Shown piece by piece: positions 51,207-54,550 of a stretch of DNA of 54,550 nt. A program made the position numbers and the translations under genes. The DNA comes from Oligoflexia bacterium (GTDB lineage: Bacteria; Bdellovibrionota; Bdellovibrionia; JABDDW01): positions 1 through 54,550 of the forward strand of contig JAHFAE010000007.1 in assembly GCA_023250675.1 (NCBI GenBank). Reading direction: 5' to 3'. Within the stretch, counting starts at the first letter, position 1. Every line of letters begins with the position of its first letter. The notes under the pieces are model-generated. The model worked only from the letters and a program-made list of their open reading frames with translations. It was not told the origin of the DNA and did no database searches.

Positions 51207-51682
51207 GTGAGCTGCGATCCTAACCACGTGGTATGAGTATAAATGATTTGAAGAATGATATTGGCAAAGATGCCAGCAAGAATGTCATCGGCAACAACTC
51301 CGATTCCGCCTTTGATTTTTCTTTCTAAATAGCGAATGGGCCCGGGCTTTGTAATATCAAAAATTCTAAAAAGTATGAATCCCGCCGCAATGGCTTGCCA
51401 AGTTCGTGGAAGCCAAACCATGGTAACCATGTAACCCGCCACTTCATCGATAACTATTTTTTGACAATCCACTTCTTTGAAAAGGTGATTGGCTATTTCA
51501 GCGACGATGCACCCGACGACGGTTACTGTAATTGTTATGAGCATGTAGGCAAATGGCCCTTTTGGTTCTAAAAAATAAAATATTGGAATACCAAGAAGTG
51601 TTCCGAAGGTGCCCGGAGAATAGGGAAGAAGGCCTAATCCAAATCCCGTCGCAAGTAATTTAACAATGAAGTTTTTGATCAT
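51203..51682 (-). CDS. pgpA: Phosphatidylglycerophosphatase A
   Basis: 159 residues, a small integral membrane protein of four spans. The PgpA family motifs GLGLLPYSPGTFGTLLGIP, IVIDEVAGYMVTM (metal-binding Asp/Glu) and RIFDITKPGPIRYLERKIKGGIGVVADDILAG are all present. It removes the phosphate from phosphatidylglycerophosphate in membrane lipid synthesis. Leads the pgpA-cinA-recA unit. No strong ribosome binding site is seen before its ATG. Confidence 0.94.
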   Translation of the reverse strand: MIKNFIVKLLATGFGLGLLPYSPGTFGTLLGIPIFYFLEPKGPFAYMLITITVTVVGCIVAEIANHLFKEVDCQKIVIDEVAGYMVTMVWLPRTWQAIAAGFILFRIFDITKPGPIRYLERKIKGGIGVVADDILAGIFANIILQIIYTHTTWLGSQLT

Positions 51683-51784
51683 CTGTGATGAATGTTTTAT
51701 GGCGAGGCCTAGCGAGTGTCAACAAGCCTAGTCCGCTTGGTCGCCGAGTTTCGAACGCCGGACATTCAGTTCATCGTAAATTTG

Positions 51785-51875
51785 AGCCCGGTCGCCATGC
51801 TCGTTTGCATTAACGTTTTTGCCGGGCTAACTGATTGCTTCGGGTTAAGGATGACCCCCTTCGTTAAAAGGGGGT
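51785..51875 (+). promoter_or_regulatory. Hairpin-forming leader in the pgpA-lysC gap
   Basis: The 388 bp gap 51683-52070 is non-coding apart from a possible small ORF. It holds two inverted repeats: AGCCCGG (51785-51791) with CCGGGCT (51822-51828), and ACCCCCTT (51854-51861) with AAGGGGGT (51868-51875) around CGTTAA. The second stem contains the AAGGGGG that could serve as ribosome binding site for an ORF at 51880. Function is unknown. Confidence 0.4.
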
Positions 51876-51879
51876 TACT

Positions 51880-52011
51880 ATGAATAAGAAGACTACCAAC
51901 ACTAGTCTTACTATTCGGCAAGTGGCCAACTACCTTTACAGGACTTCGCTCTTGATAGTTACAGTCCTTCGTATGGCTGAGTTGGTTCTAAGAATCTTGT
52001 CTTTGATTTGA
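51880..52011 (+). CDS. Possible 43-residue small protein
   Basis: A short ORF (ATG 51880 to TGA 52011) has AAGGGGG five bases upstream, but that sequence is sequestered in a hairpin. The peptide starts MNKKTTNTSL, then is rich in Leu, Ile and Val with spaced Arg (VTVLRMAELVLRIL), so an amphipathic helix or weak membrane span is possible. No family is recognised, and with no conservation data the ORF may be chance or a gene relic. Confidence 0.25.
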   Translation: MNKKTTNTSLTIRQVANYLYRTSLLIVTVLRMAELVLRILSLI

Positions 52012-52070
52012 GGGCTTAAGCGGAAGGCAGGGCCATTGTGCTTTGCTCAAGCGGCAGAATCGTTGCATTA

Positions 52071-53285
52071 TCAAGGACGACGATCAGTGGTGTCCCGGCT
52101 TTCTACAAATTTTTTATGAAGGAGCTGACATGCGTGCTGGGCTCGGCTGTCTTCAATGATAAAACTTACGGTGTTAGGAGAGGTGATTAATCCCTCGGGC
52201 AGAATTTGATTTTGTTTCAATAAAGCGGAAGCTTCAAAAACTATCTGGGAGTTAACAAGGTTTTTGCCAGTAAGAGCAATGGTACCAAAATGGGTGGAAA
52301 AATGGGGTTCGGGCATATCGTTTTTTTTACACCATTTAATTAAACTTGCCAAAAGACTATAAAAAATTTCTTGAGGTGTTGATAAGAAAAAATCGCTGGG
52401 TTTTCTTTGATAAATTATTTGAGGCGCTGGTAATTTTCCATCCAAAATGCTACCGTGAATGGCGTTGAGTCCGTCAGCCATACATATTTTCTCATGGAAG
52501 CTTAGTAAAGCAATTTGGGGATTGTGATTTACAGTATGAATTGATGTCGCTTCCATAGATTTTACTAGAGTACCTCTTCCTTCTTCTGAACTCAAGTGGA
52601 CTAAGACGGGAACTTTAAACTCTTGAGCTAATTCAACACTTCTATAATTTAAAACTTGTGCTCCCCAATACGTCATATCTAGAGCTGTCTGATAATCGAG
52701 TTCTTCAAAATGATGAGGTATGGTTGCCGGTGTTCGCGGATCGATAGAATAAATTCCTTTGACGTCGGTGAGAATATCACAACGGTCAGCTTTAAAATGG
52801 GCGGCCATGGCTACTGCTGTAGTGTCACTGCCTCCTCGACCAAGAGTTGTAATTTCTTTTGATTGGGGGTCAACACCCTGGAAGCCTGCAATGATAACGA
52901 TATTTCTTTTGGCAAGTTCTTCATTTACTCGGGTTGGTTTGATGTCGATGATTCGTGCGTTGTTATGACTACTATTTGTCAAAACACCACTTTGTGAACC
53001 AGTGAAGCTGATGGCTTTACAGCCCAAGCTATGAAGAGCCATCGCCATGAGGGCCATTGAAATTCGCTCTCCTGAGGAAAGGAGCATATCGAGTTCCCTT
53101 TGCACGGGAGCTTGGGTGATTCGACGACTGAGTTTGATAAGATTGTTGGTTGTGCCGCCCATGGCTGAGACGATAACAATGAGTTGATGGCCTTCGTCGG
53201 CATGGGATTTTAGTTTTTTGGCGATGTCTAAAATTTTTTCGGGGGTGCTTACTGACGACCCGCCGTATTTCTTGATGAGGAGCAT
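52071..53285 (-). CDS. lysC: Aspartate kinase
   Basis: 404 residues, with the N-terminal kinase domain LLIKKYGGSSVSTPEKI (the KxGGSS motif), VIVSAMGGTTNNL, LLSSGERISMALMA, FQGVDPQSKEITTLGRGGSDTTAVAMA and a TDVKGIYSIDPR segment binding aspartate and ATP. The region after about 260 should contain ACT domains but is divergent, and feedback control by lysine or threonine cannot be predicted. It makes aspartyl-phosphate for Lys, Thr, Met and diaminopimelate. No Shine-Dalgarno is visible before ATG 53285. Confidence 0.93.
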   Translation of the reverse strand: MLLIKKYGGSSVSTPEKILDIAKKLKSHADEGHQLIVIVSAMGGTTNNLIKLSRRITQAPVQRELDMLLSSGERISMALMAMALHSLGCKAISFTGSQSGVLTNSSHNNARIIDIKPTRVNEELAKRNIVIIAGFQGVDPQSKEITTLGRGGSDTTAVAMAAHFKADRCDILTDVKGIYSIDPRTPATIPHHFEELDYQTALDMTYWGAQVLNYRSVELAQEFKVPVLVHLSSEEGRGTLVKSMEATSIHTVNHNPQIALLSFHEKICMADGLNAIHGSILDGKLPAPQIIYQRKPSDFFLSTPQEIFYSLLASLIKWCKKNDMPEPHFSTHFGTIALTGKNLVNSQIVFEASALLKQNQILPEGLITSPNTVSFIIEDSRAQHACQLLHKKFVESRDTTDRRP

Positions 53286-53442
53286 ATTTTAGAAAGTTAG
53301 CAAGGGTGAATTCAAAAATCAAAGGCAATTCATAGTTGGAAGGCAATCGTGGCAATCAAGGGAGGCGAGGGAGACAAGGGGGAGCGGGGCAGACAAGGGC
53401 AAGGCATCAAAGGGCAAGAATTCAAGTATTTTACAGATTTAA

Positions 53443-53510
53443 GTTTCTCCTTTCATCAGCTCGAGGCGCCTGTCACGGGTGAAGGCGCTCTCGCCTTCGA
53501 AAGGAGAAAC
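53443..53510 (+). promoter_or_regulatory. RBS-sequestering inverted repeat before the four-helix-bundle gene
   Basis: GTTTCTCCTTTC (53443-53454) is the perfect complement of GAAAGGAGAAAC (53499-53510), which contains the ribosome binding site of the gene at 53514. Between them GAAGGCG (53481-53487) pairs with CGCCTTC (53492-53498); an alternative GCGCCT/AGGCGC helix (53465-53470 with 53483-53488) competes with it. This could switch translation on and off. Confidence 0.5.
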
Positions 53511-53513
53511 TCC

Positions 53514-53816
53514 ATGAAATCATTTTTCACACTTGAGCTTGCCATTGAATTTTATCAAATCTCTAAAGATTTGAAAATGCCATCTCATTTGAAGGATCAA
53601 TTCTTGAGAGCTTGTTCGTCTGTTTCACTTAATTTATCTGAGGGTTCGGCTAAGCCTACAAAAGCTGATCGGCGAAAATTCTATTTTGTGGCTTTGGGAT
53701 CCATGCGAGAATGTCAATGTATCCTTCGCCTTCACGGCCAAGCAAATCCACTCATAATGCAAAGAGCAGACTTCTTGGGTGCCTGCGTTTACCTTCTTTG
53801 CCAGGCCATGAAGTAA
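53514..53816 (+). CDS. Four-helix-bundle protein (S23/IVP family)
   Basis: 100 residues from ATG 53514, with AAGGAG seven bases upstream; the longer frame upstream to 53349 is purine-rich and lacks family sequence. The features of the family are FFTLELAIEFYQISK, the central LKDQFLRACSSVSLNLSEGSAKPTKADRRKFYFVALGSMRE block (NxxEGS/R-K-F), and a Cys-rich last helix. Relatives are encoded by 23S rRNA intervening sequences or near diversity-generating retroelements, and many are stand-alone. Function unknown; RNA or nucleic-acid contact is sometimes proposed. Convergent with the partial gene at 53822 (5 bp). Confidence 0.85.
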   Translation: MKSFFTLELAIEFYQISKDLKMPSHLKDQFLRACSSVSLNLSEGSAKPTKADRRKFYFVALGSMRECQCILRLHGQANPLIMQRADFLGACVYLLCQAMK

Positions 53817-53821
53817 GTGGA

Positions 53822-54550
53822 TTATTGGCAGTATTCTTTTTTGCTCATAGTTCGATTCACCAAGTATCCGATTTTCATACCTAGTTTGTCCGCCTCATAG
53901 TCGACAATGTCACCCTGGTTAATTAGTTCGTAACCCACACTCATCATATTCAAGTGCAAGCGCGTTTGAGGTTGAGCAACGGAACGGGCCAAATAATTCC
54001 AAAAATGGTAAAGTGTTCCAGCATGATCTTTTCTTCCCAGTACTGAGATAGCATTAATTTTGGAAGACAGTACAGCATGGCTTTTCCGCGGATAAGCATT
54101 TGCATCTATGTATAGAACAGATGCAATCGATCCCAAAGCTCCGTAACTATCTCCGGCTATTTCCTTCGCCTTTACTAAAAGTTGAATTTGTGAAACAGAG
54201 TCCCTTGGCTGATGTAAAAGCCACTCGGTTATGGCTGAGGCCATACGTTGAAAGGAAGGGTCAAAAGTTTGTTTTGTCTCTGCAGAATCACTTCCGAAGA
54301 AACAACTATTTGGTGCGTTCAAGCAATCACTGCGCAGCCGTTCTGAGAGATTGAGTTCGGTGATCAATGGCGATGCAGGCCGTTTGTTACGGTCCATCTG
54401 TTCCATCATCAGTTTCATCCAAATGTTCAAATCATAGGAAACCACGCGATCCGGATTGTGGTAGGAAAAGGTGTAAAGAAATTCTTTAGTAGAAAAAAAC
54501 CAATAAACAAAATATTTCAAGAATGGAATCCGGAACGTGAAATCGTCCTT
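53822..54550 (-). CDS. Protein of unknown function, 5' end outside the window
   Basis: At least 242 residues: the frame stays open to base 54550 (upstream codons read KDDFTFRIPF), so the TTG at 54520 is not a certain start. The sequence has a WFFSTKEFLYTFSYHNPD motif, a LDRNKRPAS-like stretch, and a C-terminal region with regularly spaced Leu/Ala (TLYHFWNYLARSVAQPQTRLHLNMMS). It may carry a helical repeat fold. No family is recognised. Confidence 0.6.
   Translation of the reverse strand, partial: KDDFTFRIPFLKYFVYWFFSTKEFLYTFSYHNPDRVVSYDLNIWMKLMMEQMDRNKRPASPLITELNLSERLRSDCLNAPNSCFFGSDSAETKQTFDPSFQRMASAITEWLLHQPRDSVSQIQLLVKAKEIAGDSYGALGSIASVLYIDANAYPRKSHAVLSSKINAISVLGRKDHAGTLYHFWNYLARSVAQPQTRLHLNMMSVGYELINQGDIVDYEADKLGMKIGYLVNRTMSKKEYCQ

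Noticed and set aside
53349-53513. Collagen-like Gly-rich reading frame before the four-helix-bundle gene
   Set aside because: The stretch is a purine-rich low-complexity tract; the family sequence and ribosome binding site begin at ATG 53514.
1-54550. CRISPR arrays, insertion sequences or prophage genes
   Set aside because: No regularly spaced direct repeats, transposase, integrase or phage structural gene was seen on either strand.

Overview
This 54.5 kb window looks like a surface-polysaccharide biosynthesis island attached to a short stretch of housekeeping genes, from a moderately AT-rich Gram-negative bacterium. The pgpA-cinA-recA run, the lipid-A/heptose type sugar chemistry and the overall gene style suggest a Bdellovibrionota or deltaproteobacteria-like lineage. 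That placement is an inference, since no rRNA gene is present.

Layout. (1) 1-4658: a left-truncated fused nucleotidyltransferase/PfkB kinase of the HldE type (missed by simple ORF calling because it runs off the edge) and two paralogous GT-C-like membrane proteins. (2) 4679-13597, minus strand: a B12-type radical SAM enzyme, a sugar C-methyltransferase-like protein, a GT39-like membrane glycosyltransferase, a 35-residue coupled mini-ORF, two tandem O-acyltransferases, and a 'sporadic carbohydrate cluster' pair (2OG-Fe(II) oxygenase plus small partner). (3) 13687-18638: an SDR, a GT2, then a minus-strand unit of SPASM radical SAM, RmlD-like reductase (apparent ATT start), WbuC-like cupin and an epimerase. 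(4) 18711-25590, minus strand: a third GT-C-like paralogue, a second oxygenase/partner pair, a methyltransferase, a split transketolase, an APH-type kinase and a HAD phosphatase. (5) 25772-27297: GmhA and a convergent epimerase. (6) 27444-35279, plus strand: TPP-enzyme E1 alpha, ColD-like 3-dehydratase, E1 beta, GDP-mannose 4,6-dehydratase, two Fcl/ColC-like SDRs, GT2 and a Gfo/Idh/MocA oxidoreductase. (7) 35280-39236: a structured non-coding element, an HddA-like heptose kinase, and an acyltransferase, methyltransferase and hexapeptide acyltransferase on the minus strand. (8) 39292-44732: a GT2 and two tandem YfhO/GT-C-like giants. (9) 44735-54550: tag, a DUF1697 gene, tRNA-Ser(GCT), a HepT/MntA-type pair, two secreted hydrolases, recA-cinA-pgpA, lysC, a four-helix-bundle gene and a partial gene.

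How the genes may work together. Two nucleotide-sugar routes can be read. A heptose route would use transketolase to supply sedoheptulose-7-P to GmhA, then HddA, perhaps the HAD phosphatase, and a nucleotidyltransferase. A GDP-deoxysugar route would run Gmd, ColD-like 3-dehydratase and Fcl/ColC-like SDRs. The latter is interleaved with the two halves of a TPP-dependent E1 enzyme and no E2/E3, which suggests a two-carbon branched 3,6-dideoxy sugar. Methyl, acyl and 2OG-oxygenase decorations, several GT2 enzymes and many multi-pass GT-C-like proteins would complete an unusual glycan.

Several transcription units have a sigma70-like -10 box ending only 6-8 bases before the start codon and no Shine-Dalgarno, so leaderless mRNAs may be common here, whereas recA and genes inside operons carry normal ribosome binding sites.
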